Assembly (NCBI RefSeq): GCF_001677435.1
Contig: NZ_CP016268.1
Location: 2,469,001-2,533,000, forward strand
Length of the DNA: 64,000 nt
Origin: Woeseia oceani
Lineage (GTDB): Bacteria; Pseudomonadota; Gammaproteobacteria; Steroidobacterales; Woeseiaceae
Reading direction: 5' to 3'
Both the position numbers and the translations under genes were made by a program. The notes below the pieces were generated by a model. It ran no database searches and was not told where the DNA came from. It worked only from the letters and a program-made list of their open reading frames with translations. This document shows, piece by piece, positions 38,270 through 47,976 of this stretch (positions are counted from its first letter, which is position 1; each line of letters begins with the position of its first letter).

Positions 38270-38299
38270 GCCGGTGGCCAGTAACCACCGGCTTTTTTT
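38270..38299 (+). terminator. Intrinsic terminator of the minor-pilin operon
   Basis: Stem GCCGGTGG/CCACCGGC with a 7-nt loop, followed by seven T. It ends the roughly 11-kb pilin operon 35 bp after pilE and overlaps the very end of the convergent lspA gene. The minus strand has no T-tract after the stem. Confidence 0.9.
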
Positions 38300-38858
38300 A
38301 TTCTGCCGGACCTTCTTCTTCAGTCCGTTGTTGCCTCCCGGAGAAGAAGAAAGCATCGACAATCAGCAAGACCGCACCGACGGTAATCGCCGAATCTGCC
38401 ACGTTGAAAGACGGAAAAGGCCAACCCGCGATCATTACTTGAATGAAGTCGACCACGTAACCCAGCCGCACCCTGTCAATCAGATTTCCGATTGCGCCAC
38501 CCAGCACCAATGCCAGCCCCCAAGCCAGGACAGCTTGCCGCTCCTTACGCAAACGCCACAACCATGCTGCGATAAATACACTGACAGCCGCGGCCAGTAC
38601 CGTAAAGAACCAGCGCTGCCAGCCTCCGGCATCGGCCAGAAAGCTAAAAGCCGCACCCGGGTTTTGCTGGTGGGTAATGTTGACAAACGACAATAGCGCC
38701 GACTTGCTGTACAGCGGCACGTGCTCAAGAATCAGCCACTTGCTGACCTGATCAAGGATCACCACGACCAGTGCAAGCAGCATCCAGATTATGAATTTGC
38801 GGCGCGCTGAGTTGCCCGCATCGGTTTGTTCTGTAGCAACTTTTTGTTGTTCATTCAT
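38298..38858 (-). CDS. lspA: Lipoprotein signal peptidase (SPase II)
   Basis: Inner-membrane aspartyl protease that removes lipoprotein signal peptides. The 186-aa protein has four helices; the catalytic Asp residues are in 'GYVVDFIQV' and 'FNVADSAITVG', and 'GGAIGNLIDRVRLG' is conserved. The N-terminal 20 residues are a hydrophilic extension. The start overlaps the ribF stop by 4 bp (ATGA), giving the usual ribF-lspA order. Confidence 0.96.
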   Translation of the reverse strand: MNEQQKVATEQTDAGNSARRKFIIWMLLALVVVILDQVSKWLILEHVPLYSKSALLSFVNITHQQNPGAAFSFLADAGGWQRWFFTVLAAAVSVFIAAWLWRLRKERQAVLAWGLALVLGGAIGNLIDRVRLGYVVDFIQVMIAGWPFPSFNVADSAITVGAVLLIVDAFFFSGRQQRTEEEGPAE

Positions 38859-39787
38859 GCGGCAAGTATCTCACGTGCTGCGGCGCTGTCGCGGTGCATC
38901 TGTTCAACCAGCTCCTGTACATCGTCGAATTTCTCCTCGCTCCTCAGGCGTGCAACGAAATCGACATGGATGCGTCGACCGTAAATATCCTCGTCAAAAT
39001 CAAAAATGTGAACTTCCAGCAACGGCTTCGTACCCTGAAATGTTGGCCGGGTTCCCACGCTGGCAACGCCATCCAGAACCCGTTTACCCAGCCCGGAAAC
39101 ACGTACGGCAAATATGCCGAATACCGGACTCAAACGGCGTTTCAGGTTGACGTTGGCCGTCGGGTAGCCGAGCTTGCGGCCCATGCTCTCACCACGTACG
39201 ACCTTACCGGACATTCGGTAGTCTCTGCCCAGCAAACGCTGCGCCTTACGCATGTCACCAGTCATCAAAGCTTGGCGGATCGCGGTACTACTGACACGCT
39301 CGTCACCGACAGTAATGCTTGCCACCTGCTCGACACTGAATTCCAGCGCCTTACCGGCCCGTTTCAGCAGTTCGATATTACCTTCGCGTCGCACAGCAAA
39401 CCGAAAGTCATCACCAATAACAAGGTGGCGAACGTTCAGTGCATGAATCAGCAATTGCCGAACGAAGGTATCAGCCGTTATGGCCGACATCGCCTGGTTA
39501 AATCGCGGGCAATAGAAGATATCGATCCCTGCCTCGGCCAACGCTTCGAACTTCTCACGAAAACGCATCAGTCTGGCTGGCGGATTATCGCCTGCAAAAT
39601 ACTCCTTGGGAGTTGGTTCGAAACTCATCACTACGGCTGGCAGCGCGCGCTCCCGAGCCTCGGCCACAACCCTCGACAACAATTTCTGATGGCCAAGATG
39701 CAGGCCATCGTAGGCCCCGATCGTCACGACGCTACCCGAGGAAACACGGCGGTAAAGTTCTTTGGTTGGATTGCTGACCAAATACAT
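38855..39787 (-). CDS. ribF: Bifunctional riboflavin kinase / FAD synthetase
   Basis: Makes FMN and FAD from riboflavin. N-terminal nucleotidyltransferase with 'VTIGAYDGLHLGHQKLL' and C-terminal kinase with 'GRKLGYPTANV' and 'RPTF'. The start at 39787 ('MYLVSNPTKELYRRV') is chosen because the family begins there; the frame continues to 39862 without homology. 310 aa. It is transcribed with lspA; no FMN riboswitch-like fold is seen upstream. Confidence 0.95.
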   Translation of the reverse strand: MYLVSNPTKELYRRVSSGSVVTIGAYDGLHLGHQKLLSRVVAEARERALPAVVMSFEPTPKEYFAGDNPPARLMRFREKFEALAEAGIDIFYCPRFNQAMSAITADTFVRQLLIHALNVRHLVIGDDFRFAVRREGNIELLKRAGKALEFSVEQVASITVGDERVSSTAIRQALMTGDMRKAQRLLGRDYRMSGKVVRGESMGRKLGYPTANVNLKRRLSPVFGIFAVRVSGLGKRVLDGVASVGTRPTFQGTKPLLEVHIFDFDEDIYGRRIHVDFVARLRSEEKFDDVQELVEQMHRDSAAAREILAA

Positions 39788-39881
39788 TGGAGTGTCTAAT
39801 CCGTCGCTGTTGCGTGGTTCTGCCAGCGAGCATTGTAATGCGCTGCCGAGTGCAGTGCGCAACTTCCGCCGCGAATAAGCA

Positions 39882-41507
39882 TCATCGACCGAGCCGCAAA
39901 TGAACCGGTCTCAGGCCTGCTACCAGCAACAACAGGAAATAGCTCAGCGCAGCCACCACGATCGTCAAAGCCAGCCAGCCAGCACGCGATGCCAGATCAG
40001 CAGACAACCACCACTCGAGCGGCCGCGCCAGTACGTGCAGCAACAGCGCCATAACCGCATTTGCAAGAGAGAAGCGCAACAACAATGGCAACCAGCCCCG
40101 TGCATGAACCAGCACGCCGTCGCGGCGCAGACCGCGGTACAACAGGTACGCATTCAACACTGCCGCAATGGACGTCGCCAAAGCCAGCCCGGCGTGTGTC
40201 GCCACGTAGTCTATCGACGTCAGCCACCAGGCGAGCCCGACACTGAGGATGAAATTGACCAGCAAGGCGATCAGACCTACCCGAACCGGGGTCTTCGTGT
40301 CTTCTCTGGCGAAATAGGCGGGCGCGAGTATTTTCACCAGCGAGAAACCGATGAGCCCGACCGAAAACGCCTGCAGGCTGATGGCGGTCATCTCTACGTC
40401 GTGAGGCGAAAACTCTCCACCGAAGAATATGGTCGCTACCAGCGGCTCAGCCAGCATGATCAGGCCGATCGCCGCTGGAATGGCAATCAGGCAGACGAGC
40501 TTCATCGACCAATCTATGGTCTCGCCGAACGCTTGGCCAGACCGGCTCGCGTGCTGGCGCGACAGGTGCGGCAGCGTCACTGTCGCCAGTGCAATACCAA
40601 ACAAGCCCAGCGGAAACTCCATCAGGCGATCCGAGTAATACAGCAAACTGATCTTGCCGACACCGAGCAGCGACGCGATGACGCCGCCAAGTAATACGTT
40701 AACCTGAGCAATAGATGAACCGAATATCGCTGGCAGCATAAGTTTGCCAATGCGCCGGACGCCCTTGTGCGTTGGCAGCCATCTCGGTCGGGGGACGGCA
40801 TGCAGCTTGGCAAGAAATGGAATCTGAAAGAGCAATTGTGCGATACCGGCAAGGAATACGCCGTAGGCCAATGCCATACCGGGTTCGGCAAGCAGCGGTG
40901 CAAGCCACAGGGCGCAGGCGATCAAAACAACATTCAGTATCACCGGCGTGAATGCGGACGCGGCGAATCGCCCGTACGTGTTCAGAATCCCGCCGGCAAA
41001 TGCGGTCAGGGACACGAACAGCAGGTAGGGAAAGGTAAACCGCAACATGGCGGTGGCAAGGTCAAAGCGACCGTTTTCACCCACAAAACCGGGGGCAACC
41101 ACCAGCACCAGTAACGGTGCCGCGACGACACCGAGTAAGGTTATGGCAAACAGAATCAAGCCCAGCGTGCCGGCGACCGCGTCGATCAGCTCGCGAGCCT
41201 CTTCGTGCTCATGCTGCTCCTTGTAGCGCGCCATCACAGGCACGAAGCCTTGCGAAAAAGCGCCTTCCGCAAAGAACCGGCGCAACATGTTGGGGATGCG
41301 GTTCGCGACGATGAACGCGTCCATAACGATCGTGGCACCGAAATAGCGGGCGAACACCACGTCCCGGACAAGGCCCAAAACCCTCGACAACAGGGTCATA
41401 CCGCTGACGACGGAGGTGGAGCGCAGCAGGCCTCTCGCACTCTGACCCGACGGTGCTGGGGCGATCTCGGCCGCCGAATCGTCGTCGTTGGGCTGTTGTT
41501 GCGTCAT
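39882..41507 (-). CDS. murJ: Lipid II flippase MurJ
   Basis: Polytopic MOP-superfamily transporter moving lipid II across the inner membrane for peptidoglycan synthesis. The 541-aa chain has about 14 helices. 'SGMTLLSRVLGLVRDVVFA', 'MDAFIVANRIPNMLRRFFAEG' and 'AFSQGFVPV' are diagnostic, including the essential arginines. A 25-residue acidic, Pro-rich N-terminal extension precedes the first helix. It lies 94 bp upstream of ribF on the same strand and diverges from rpsT. Confidence 0.95.
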   Translation of the reverse strand: MTQQQPNDDDSAAEIAPAPSGQSARGLLRSTSVVSGMTLLSRVLGLVRDVVFARYFGATIVMDAFIVANRIPNMLRRFFAEGAFSQGFVPVMARYKEQHEHEEARELIDAVAGTLGLILFAITLLGVVAAPLLVLVVAPGFVGENGRFDLATAMLRFTFPYLLFVSLTAFAGGILNTYGRFAASAFTPVILNVVLIACALWLAPLLAEPGMALAYGVFLAGIAQLLFQIPFLAKLHAVPRPRWLPTHKGVRRIGKLMLPAIFGSSIAQVNVLLGGVIASLLGVGKISLLYYSDRLMEFPLGLFGIALATVTLPHLSRQHASRSGQAFGETIDWSMKLVCLIAIPAAIGLIMLAEPLVATIFFGGEFSPHDVEMTAISLQAFSVGLIGFSLVKILAPAYFAREDTKTPVRVGLIALLVNFILSVGLAWWLTSIDYVATHAGLALATSIAAVLNAYLLYRGLRRDGVLVHARGWLPLLLRFSLANAVMALLLHVLARPLEWWLSADLASRAGWLALTIVVAALSYFLLLLVAGLRPVHLRLGR

Positions 41508-41615
41508 TCAGGCTCTGCACAGGGCTGGAAAGTGGCGCTAGTTTATCCCGAAAGTAGCTGCGAATCAGGCATTTAGGTCCACAGTGCCGCAGTCGTCGCG
41601 CAGGCAGGACGGGCA

Positions 41616-41644
41616 TTGACTTTCGCCAGCGAGCCGCGAATAAT
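41616..41644 (+). promoter_or_regulatory. Sigma-70 promoter of rpsT
   Basis: -35 TTGACT at 41616-41621, 17-bp spacer, -10 AATAAT at 41639-41644, about 70 bp before the rpsT start. The downstream GC-rich leader (GCGGCTC) is common in stringently controlled genes. Predicted by inspection only. Confidence 0.6.
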
Positions 41645-41712
41645 ACGCGGCTCTTTGGGCCCCGACAGCACTGCTGCCTGGGGTACGGCTCCCAACCAAA
41701 CGGAATTAGTCA

Positions 41713-41979
41713 GTGGCAAATATCAAGTCAGCGCAAAAACGTGCCCGCCAGGCCGAGAAGTCTCGCCTGCACAACATGGGCATGCGTTCAAAAATGCGCA
41801 CCCAGATCAAGAACGTATTGAAAGCCGTCGAGAAAGGCGATAAAGCCGCCGCCGACGCAGCCTTCAAAGCAGCCGTTCCCGTCATCGACAGCATGATTAA
41901 CAAAGGCATCGTGACCAAGAACAAAGCGGCGCGTCACAAGAGTCGCCTGAACAAGCAGATCAAGGCACTTGCCAGTTAG
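41713..41979 (+). CDS. rpsT: 30S ribosomal protein S20
   Basis: Primary 16S rRNA-binding protein of the small subunit. 88 aa, highly basic, beginning 'MANIKSAQKRARQAEKSRLH' with the family pattern through 'KNKAARHKSRLNKQIKAL'. The start is a GTG at 41713; rpsT often uses a weak start (TTG in E. coli), which takes part in autogenous control. Single-gene unit with its own promoter and terminator. Confidence 0.97.
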   Translation: MANIKSAQKRARQAEKSRLHNMGMRSKMRTQIKNVLKAVEKGDKAAADAAFKAAVPVIDSMINKGIVTKNKAARHKSRLNKQIKALAS

Positions 41980-42009
41980 GTCACCAACCTGCCGGTACAG
42001 TGCATGAAA

Positions 42010-42034
42010 AAAGGGCCGGAAGGCCCTTTTTTTT
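42010..42034. terminator. Bidirectional terminator between rpsT and obgE
   Basis: Stem GGGCC/GGCCC with a 4-nt loop, flanked by AAAAAA on the left and TTTTTTTT on the right, so it works for the convergent rpsT (plus) and obgE (minus) transcripts. Confidence 0.9.
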
Positions 42035-42057
42035 GTCGCGAATGAACCAGCCGACGT

Positions 42058-43239
<1,182 letters not shown>

Positions 43240-43497
43240 CTAGCTGGAAACGACACTCACGAACTGGCGGCTGTGCGGGCCTTTCTTCTCGAACTTGACC
43301 TGACCTTCCGCTTTAGCGAACAAGGTATGGTCACGACCAATGCCCACATTCAGGCCGGCATGAAAACGCGTGCCGCGCTGACGAACAATAATGTTGCCGG
43401 GAATAACCTGCTGACCACCAAAAATCTTGACGCCCAGGCGTTTGGATTCCGAATCGCGACCGTTTCTGGTACTGCCGCCTGCTTTCTTATGAGCCAT
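43240..43497 (-). CDS. rpmA: 50S ribosomal protein L27
   Basis: Large-subunit protein near the peptidyl-transferase centre. 85 aa beginning '[20 protein letters not shown]' with the conserved '[20 protein letters not shown]'. The flexible N-terminal tail is intact, with no Firmicutes-type cleavable extension. It lies 67 bp after rplU on the minus strand. Confidence 0.97.
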   Translation of the reverse strand: MAHKKAGGSTRNGRDSESKRLGVKIFGGQQVIPGNIIVRQRGTRFHAGLNVGIGRDHTLFAKAEGQVKFEKKGPHSRQFVSVVSS

Positions 43498-43564
43498 AAT
43501 ACTGCTCCTGTCTCACTGCGTCCGACTTTCGCCAGACTCTGATAATAAAAAGGGTAATAAGACC

Positions 43565-44050
43565 TTAGCTGCTGGTCTTCTTGGCAACCTTTTTCTTGGC
43601 TACCTTTTTCTTGGCGGTCTTCTTAGCCGCCGGCTTGTCAGCGTCCGCCTTTTTGGCCGCCGGTTTTTTGGCAGCGGCTTTCTTGGCGGCTGGTTTCTCA
43701 GCCGCGGGCTTCGCAGCAGCCGCTTTCGGCTTCGCCGCTGCGCCACCGATCGCCGTAATTTCGACTTCGGTGAAGAACTGGCGATGGGTACCCTGCCGCA
43801 GGTAGTTCTGACGACGTCGGAACTTGACGACGTTTACTTTGCGGCTCTTGCCCTGCTGCAGCACTTTCGCGCTGACAGTCTCGCCGTCCAGCAATGGCGT
43901 GCCAACTTTAATATTGGCACCTTCACCGACCAGCAACACCTCGTCGAACGTAATATCCGACCCTTCTTCTGCATCGAGCCTCTCGACCCGCAGGCGATCG
44001 CCTGCGGTTGCCCGGTATTGCTTGCCGCCTGTGCGAAAAACCGCGTACAT
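43565..44050 (-). CDS. rplU: 50S ribosomal protein L21 with Lys/Ala-rich C-terminal tail
   Basis: Residues 1-103 are a normal L21 ('MYAVFRTGGKQYRATAGD', 'VKFRRRQNYLRQGTHRQFF'). They are followed by a tail of about 58 residues built of AAKK, PAAKK and KKKVAKK units, making 161 aa compared with 103 in E. coli. The tail resembles eukaryotic histone H1-like or bacterial AlgP/HU-tail repeats and should be disordered and strongly basic. It may bind rRNA or DNA. First gene of rplU-rpmA with a good promoter upstream. Confidence 0.95.
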   Translation of the reverse strand: MYAVFRTGGKQYRATAGDRLRVERLDAEEGSDITFDEVLLVGEGANIKVGTPLLDGETVSAKVLQQGKSRKVNVVKFRRRQNYLRQGTHRQFFTEVEITAIGGAAAKPKAAAAKPAAEKPAAKKAAAKKPAAKKADADKPAAKKTAKKKVAKKKVAKKTSS

Positions 44051-44169
44051 CGTTACCTACTCCAGTCTGCAGTCCGCCTGACAGGCGATCCGCTCAAATT
44101 CCCGTAATCCTGAGTCAGCGGCCAGTACAAAGCTGCCAGAAAATGGCCTGCCGCTACAAAAGAGCGGGA

Positions 44170-44198
44170 ATTCTATAGATTTGATGCCTGCGGGTCAA
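44170..44198 (-). promoter_or_regulatory. Sigma-70 promoter of rplU-rpmA
   Basis: On the minus strand: -35 TTGACC (44193-44198), 17-bp spacer, -10 TAGAAT (44170-44175), about 120 bp upstream of the rplU start. The rest of the 44051-44343 intergenic region between divergent rplU and ispB shows no other gene. Confidence 0.65.
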
Positions 44199-44343
44199 CG
44201 TCAGGCCAAAGAAAATCTAGCATTAATTCAATAGCTTGCAAGGTCATGAAATCAAGCGAATTTTGCCCTGCCGGGTCGCACCTCGGGCGCATTTCAGGCA
44301 TTATCGCAAAATGATGCAAGCCGCCGAAAATACGGCCATTTCT

Positions 44344-45312
44344 ATGAGCCTTCAGGACGTCAACGCCTTGGCGAAAGCCGATATGGGCGCCGTCGACGCA
44401 CTCATCCGCATAAGCCTGGAGAGTGATGTCGCCCTCGTTTCCCAGGTTTCTGAATACATTGTCACGAGCGGCGGCAAGCGCTTGCGCCCGCTGATCGTGT
44501 TGCTGGCTGCGCGAGCGCTCGGCTACGGCGGAGACCGACACATCCACGCCGCCGCCATTATCGAGTTCATACACACAGCCACCCTGCTCCACGACGATGT
44601 CGTGGACTCCTCCGCACGGCGGCGCGGCCGGGATACAGCGAACACGGTATTCGGTAACCAGGCCAGTGTGCTGGTCGGCGATTTCCTCTATTCGCGGGCA
44701 TTCCAGATGATGGTCGATGTCGGCCAGATGCGGGTCATGCAGATCATGGCGGATGCCACAAATACCATCGCCGCTGGCGAAGTCATGCAGCTGATGAACG
44801 TTCACGAGGCGGACGTTACGGAAGATGATTACCGGCAGGTCATCTACCGGAAAACGGCTCGCCTGTTCGAAGCCGGCGCCCAGATAGCCGCCCTGCTCGC
44901 GAACCGAGATCCGGCGGACGAAAAAGCCATGATTGCCTACGGACAGAATCTCGGTACCGCATTCCAGTTGGTCGACGACGCCCTGGACTACGACTCAACG
45001 CCGGAAGAACTGGGCAAAAACCTCGGCGATGACCTGGCGGAAGGCAAAGCGACCTTGCCTCTGATCTACGCGATGCAAAAAGGCAGCAAGTCTGAGTGCG
45101 ACATGATTCGTACAGCAATCGAGGAAGGCGGAATAGAACGCCTTAGCGATATACAGGCAGTTATTGAATCGACCGGAGCGCTAAAGTACACTTCCGCGCG
45201 CGCTCAGGAGGCCGCTGATCTGGCCATTGCCGCTTTGTCCGATATTCCCGCATCGGACTGGAAAGAGGCTCTCATCGCTATCGCAGACTTTTCCGTCCGC
45301 CGGCGTACCTGA
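44344..45312 (+). CDS. ispB: Polyprenyl (octaprenyl-type) diphosphate synthase
   Basis: Trans-prenyltransferase making the side chain of ubiquinone. The first Asp-rich motif is 'LLHDDVVDSSARRRG' and the second 'QLVDDALDY'; 'SGGKRLRPLIVLLAARALGY' and 'GDFLYSRAFQMM' are conserved. The start at 44344 ('MSLQDVNALAKADM') aligns with the E. coli N-terminus; the frame is open to 44236, with alternative ATGs at 44311 and 44314. 322 aa. It diverges from rplU and ends 8 bp before tRNA-Pro. Confidence 0.95.
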   Translation: MSLQDVNALAKADMGAVDALIRISLESDVALVSQVSEYIVTSGGKRLRPLIVLLAARALGYGGDRHIHAAAIIEFIHTATLLHDDVVDSSARRRGRDTANTVFGNQASVLVGDFLYSRAFQMMVDVGQMRVMQIMADATNTIAAGEVMQLMNVHEADVTEDDYRQVIYRKTARLFEAGAQIAALLANRDPADEKAMIAYGQNLGTAFQLVDDALDYDSTPEELGKNLGDDLAEGKATLPLIYAMQKGSKSECDMIRTAIEEGGIERLSDIQAVIESTGALKYTSARAQEAADLAIAALSDIPASDWKEALIAIADFSVRRRT

Positions 45313-45320
45313 CCCACCAT

Positions 45321-45397
45321 CGGGGTGTAGCTCAGCCTGGTAGAGCACTGCCTTCGGGAGGCAGGGGCCGGAGGTTCGAATCCTCTCACCCCGACCA
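45321..45397 (+). tRNA. tRNA-Pro (anticodon CGG)
   Basis: Complete cloverleaf: acceptor CGGGGTG/CACCCCG, D-arm GCTCAGCCTGGTAGAGC, anticodon stem CTGCC/GGCAG with loop TTCGGGA (anticodon CGG), T-arm with GGTTCGAATCC, discriminator A and encoded CCA. 77 nt. Its 3' end faces the integrase stub 50 bp away, so it is the likely attachment site of the accessory island. Confidence 0.97.
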
Positions 45398-45447
45398 TTT
45401 ACCTCATAAAATCAACTACTTATGAAGCCCTACCCGCACCGTGCTTT

Positions 45448-45610
45448 TTACCGGACATTTTGCCGGAGTTTTGCCGGAACTACCCGCAGCACATTTCCTG
45501 TCCGAGAATCACAAATTGACTCTGCGGCCTCGATCAGTTGCGCAATATCCGGGGCTGAATAGTGCGTGGTGATCGAATCTGATCTATGCCACATCAGCGT
45601 CTGTCGATCT
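45448..45610 (-). pseudogene. Tyrosine recombinase (phage-type integrase), C-terminal stub
   Basis: About 53 codons remain: 'LMWHRSDSITTHYSAPDIAQL' (last catalytic box, with the His/Trp region and the nucleophile Tyr in THYSA) to the stop at 45448. The upstream part is lost where an IS3-family element begins at 45611; sequence beyond the other end of that element does not continue the integrase. The orientation toward tRNA-Pro is that of an integrase at its attR/attL side. Remnant of an integrated element. Confidence 0.8.
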
Positions 45611-45700
45611 GAAGTGGTCCCAATCTTTAGGACACGGCTATAAGTGGAAAGCTCCTTAATGAACGGCCATGATGATGGCCAGTCAGAGAAGGAGAAAATC

Positions 45701-46120
45701 ATGCGACGACCGCGTCGAAATCACACCGCCAAGTTCAAGTCGAAAGTAGCGCTGGAGGCCTTGAAGGGCGAGCAGACATTGGCGCAGCTGGCACAGCGCT
45801 TCGATGTGCATCCGAATCAAATCACACAATGGAAGAAACCGCTGTTGGCAAGCGCAGAGGACGTATTTGCTTCTGCTGTAGACCGCGGCAAGGAACTGTC
45901 GGAAGAAGAGCTCAATGCCTTGCACGCCAAGATTGGCCAGCAGGCACTGGAGATTGATTTTTTGTCCGGAGCACTCGGTCGCATCAGCGACCCGAGCGCA
46001 AAACGATGGTCGATCGGCAGCACGATCTGCCGGTCAAGCGCCAGGCGCTACTCTTGGCTATCTCACGATCCTCGGTGTACTACCAGCCACGGCCGGTGCG
46101 ACCGGACACGCTGGCGCTGA
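45701..46120 (+). CDS. IS3-family transposase OrfA (copy A)
   Basis: Helix-turn-helix protein of the IS element ('FKSKVALEALKGEQTLAQLA', 'DVHPNQITQWKKPLL') with a leucine-rich coiled segment up to 'DFLSGALGRISDPSAKR'. The ATG at 45701 follows an AAGGAGA site. The normal C-terminus is near 46005; the last 38 codons read through orfB DNA in the wrong frame because of the deletion or loss of the usual stop. Confidence 0.8.
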   Translation: MRRPRRNHTAKFKSKVALEALKGEQTLAQLAQRFDVHPNQITQWKKPLLASAEDVFASAVDRGKELSEEELNALHAKIGQQALEIDFLSGALGRISDPSAKRWSIGSTICRSSARRYSWLSHDPRCTTSHGRCDRTRWR

Positions 46121-46280
46121 GGAGGTGTACCTGAGAGCCTACGGCAGCGTCTCGGAAGCCAGAATGCGACTCGCGAAGTACATCAACTTTTGCAATCGAC
46201 GCCGACCGCACAAGTCCATTGGACGCGTACCACCAGATTACCAATACTACGAATCGCTGCCCGAGCGACAGGCAGCCTGA
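46006..46280 (+). pseudogene. IS3-family transposase OrfB, catalytic core deleted (copy A)
   Basis: The N-terminal part 'QALLLAISRSSVYYQPRPV' is in one frame from the ATG at 46006. Then, at about 46119-46121, the sequence jumps to the C-terminal segment 'EEVYLRAYGSVSEARMRLA' to 'RRPHKSIGRVPPDYQYY' in another frame. The DDE catalytic domain (some 600 bp) is missing, so the element is non-autonomous. Confidence 0.8.
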
Positions 46281-46469
46281 TACCCCGGAGCTCCACTTAT
46301 AGAACAGCCTTTACGTGTCCGAAATTCCGGGACCACTTCTACTTAATATATCCCGCAAATCACTTATTCGGTAACTCCACTCACCTGATTGTAAGTGATT
46401 TCCCCTATGGTTATTTCCCGGCGCAGGGTGCCAAATCAAGACTGCGTTGTATCAAGGCGGAGTCGGGTT

Positions 46470-47759
46470 ATGTTGCGTTTACTGGCCGGTACGACTGTAG
46501 TTCTCACAGTCGCTGTAACACCTCTTTTCTTTTTTGAACCCGCCGCTGCCATGCCGGCCTTCGCACGCGAATACGGTGTAAGTTGTAATGTCTGTCACGC
46601 TGCGTATCCGCGCCTGAACGCGTTCGGCGAAACGTTTGCCGGCGACATGAATATGCGCCTCCCCAACTGGAAGGAGCACACGGTCCAGACGGGTGACGAG
46701 CAACTCGCCTTGAGTGATTCCCTGCCGCTCGCCATCCGCCTGCAGGCCTTCATCCAGGGACGTGACGGTGAGTCAATTAACCCGATCAGCGGCGAGGTTG
46801 AGGGGGATGCGAGCGTAGACTTCCAGGCGCCCTACCTGGTCAAACTGCTGTCGAGCGCGCCACTGACCGAGCATATCAGTTATTACGTTTATGCCATTTT
46901 TGCCGAGAAAGGCGGTAATGGGGAGGTCATTGTTGAGGATGCGTGGTTCAGCCACGATGACCTGTTCGGCACCGGGGTCGGCCTCCAGTTGGGTCAATTC
47001 CAGGTCTCCGATCTGATGTTCCCGAGAGAGATTCGGCTGACGTTCCAAGATTATATGGCGTACCGCATGGCAGGTATTACCTACGACCGGGGCATCATTC
47101 TCGGTCGCGAAGCCGGACCGCTGGATATCTCGGTCGGCTTTGTGAACGGAAACGGAATTGAACAGAATTTCAGCATCAACAGTCCCGGCTACCGGCGCGC
47201 CGACAGACTTTTCGATAACGATACTCAGAAAAGCGCGTTCGGCCGCATCGGTGCGACGTTGGGGCCTGCCTCGATAGGCCTTTTCGGATTGTCAGGACGC
47301 CAGATGAATGCAATTGGTCCGGCCGGGCTGGATTCGGGCCAACGCCGCACGGACAAGCGAATCGTCGGGGTGGACGTCTCGGGGGATTTCGGCAGCAAAT
47401 GGTACTGGTTCGGCCAGTATCTGTGGAACAGCTGGGACGGTTTCCTTGATCCGGCGATCGACTATACATGGAGCGGCGGATTCGCCGGCATAGACTATAT
47501 TCACAGCGACAAGTGGGTATTTTCGGCACTTTACAACCACGCCAACGCGAACGACTTTGAGAATACGGACACCGTTTACGAAGGCATCGCAATGGACACA
47601 CTGACGTTCGGCGTATCCTATTACTTCATGCGAAACGTCAAGGGCACGATTGAAGCAAACTTCGATATTCTGAACGATGAACCCCAGAGTGGCATCTACT
47701 ACACCGGTCACCTGAGCAAGGAGCACTATATATTGGTCGGCATCGACGCTGCTTTCTGA
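46470..47759 (+). CDS. Fused monoheme cytochrome c - outer-membrane porin (Cyc2-like architecture)
   Basis: Predicted outer-membrane electron conduit. From the ATG at 46470 (429 aa) there is a signal peptide ending near 'FFEPAAA', immediately followed by 'MPAFAREYGVSCNVCHAAYP' with a single CxxCH heme site (C39, C42, H43). The remaining about 370 residues alternate polar and aromatic residues in strands separated by turns ('DVSGDFGSKWYWFGQYLW', 'KWVFSALYNHAN') and end in Phe, as outer-membrane beta-barrels do. This heme-then-barrel order is that of Cyc2 iron oxidases and related cytochrome-porins. It lies alone between two IS remnants. Family placement needs alignment; the heme-porin architecture itself is clear. 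Confidence 0.78.
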   Translation: MLRLLAGTTVVLTVAVTPLFFFEPAAAMPAFAREYGVSCNVCHAAYPRLNAFGETFAGDMNMRLPNWKEHTVQTGDEQLALSDSLPLAIRLQAFIQGRDGESINPISGEVEGDASVDFQAPYLVKLLSSAPLTEHISYYVYAIFAEKGGNGEVIVEDAWFSHDDLFGTGVGLQLGQFQVSDLMFPREIRLTFQDYMAYRMAGITYDRGIILGREAGPLDISVGFVNGNGIEQNFSINSPGYRRADRLFDNDTQKSAFGRIGATLGPASIGLFGLSGRQMNAIGPAGLDSGQRRTDKRIVGVDVSGDFGSKWYWFGQYLWNSWDGFLDPAIDYTWSGGFAGIDYIHSDKWVFSALYNHANANDFENTDTVYEGIAMDTLTFGVSYYFMRNVKGTIEANFDILNDEPQSGIYYTGHLSKEHYILVGIDAAF

Positions 47760-47976
47760 GGTCTCTTCCGGCAATTGGACCGCCTGCTTTAATAGGGGCA
47801 TGCGAGAAAGCGTCGATTGGTGAGACATCCGGGCCAGGATTAATGCTCTTTCAAACTGGGACGGACTACTATCCTTACCAGCCTAGCTCTAGGCACGGAT
47901 ACCGGGGCTTCAGTCAAAGAGCTTACTGAACCGCCCCGGGAATACCGGAGACCTTTTACGTTGAGAGGATACTCCG

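Larger units (their letters stand above)
45611..46339 (+). mobile_element. Internally deleted IS3-family element (copy A)
   Basis: Bounded by imperfect inverted repeats: left from 45611 and right ending at 46339 share GAAGTGGTCCC, 8 variable bases, then GGACACG with the same spacing. At 729 bp it is about half the usual IS3 length because most of orfB is missing. No clear target duplication flanks it (TCT and TAC). It truncates the integrase gene. Could move only if a full copy elsewhere supplies transposase. Confidence 0.85.

Noticed and set aside
39788-39881. FMN riboswitch upstream of ribF
   Set aside because: The 94 bp between murJ and ribF show none of the conserved RFN element segments, and there is no room for the full fold.
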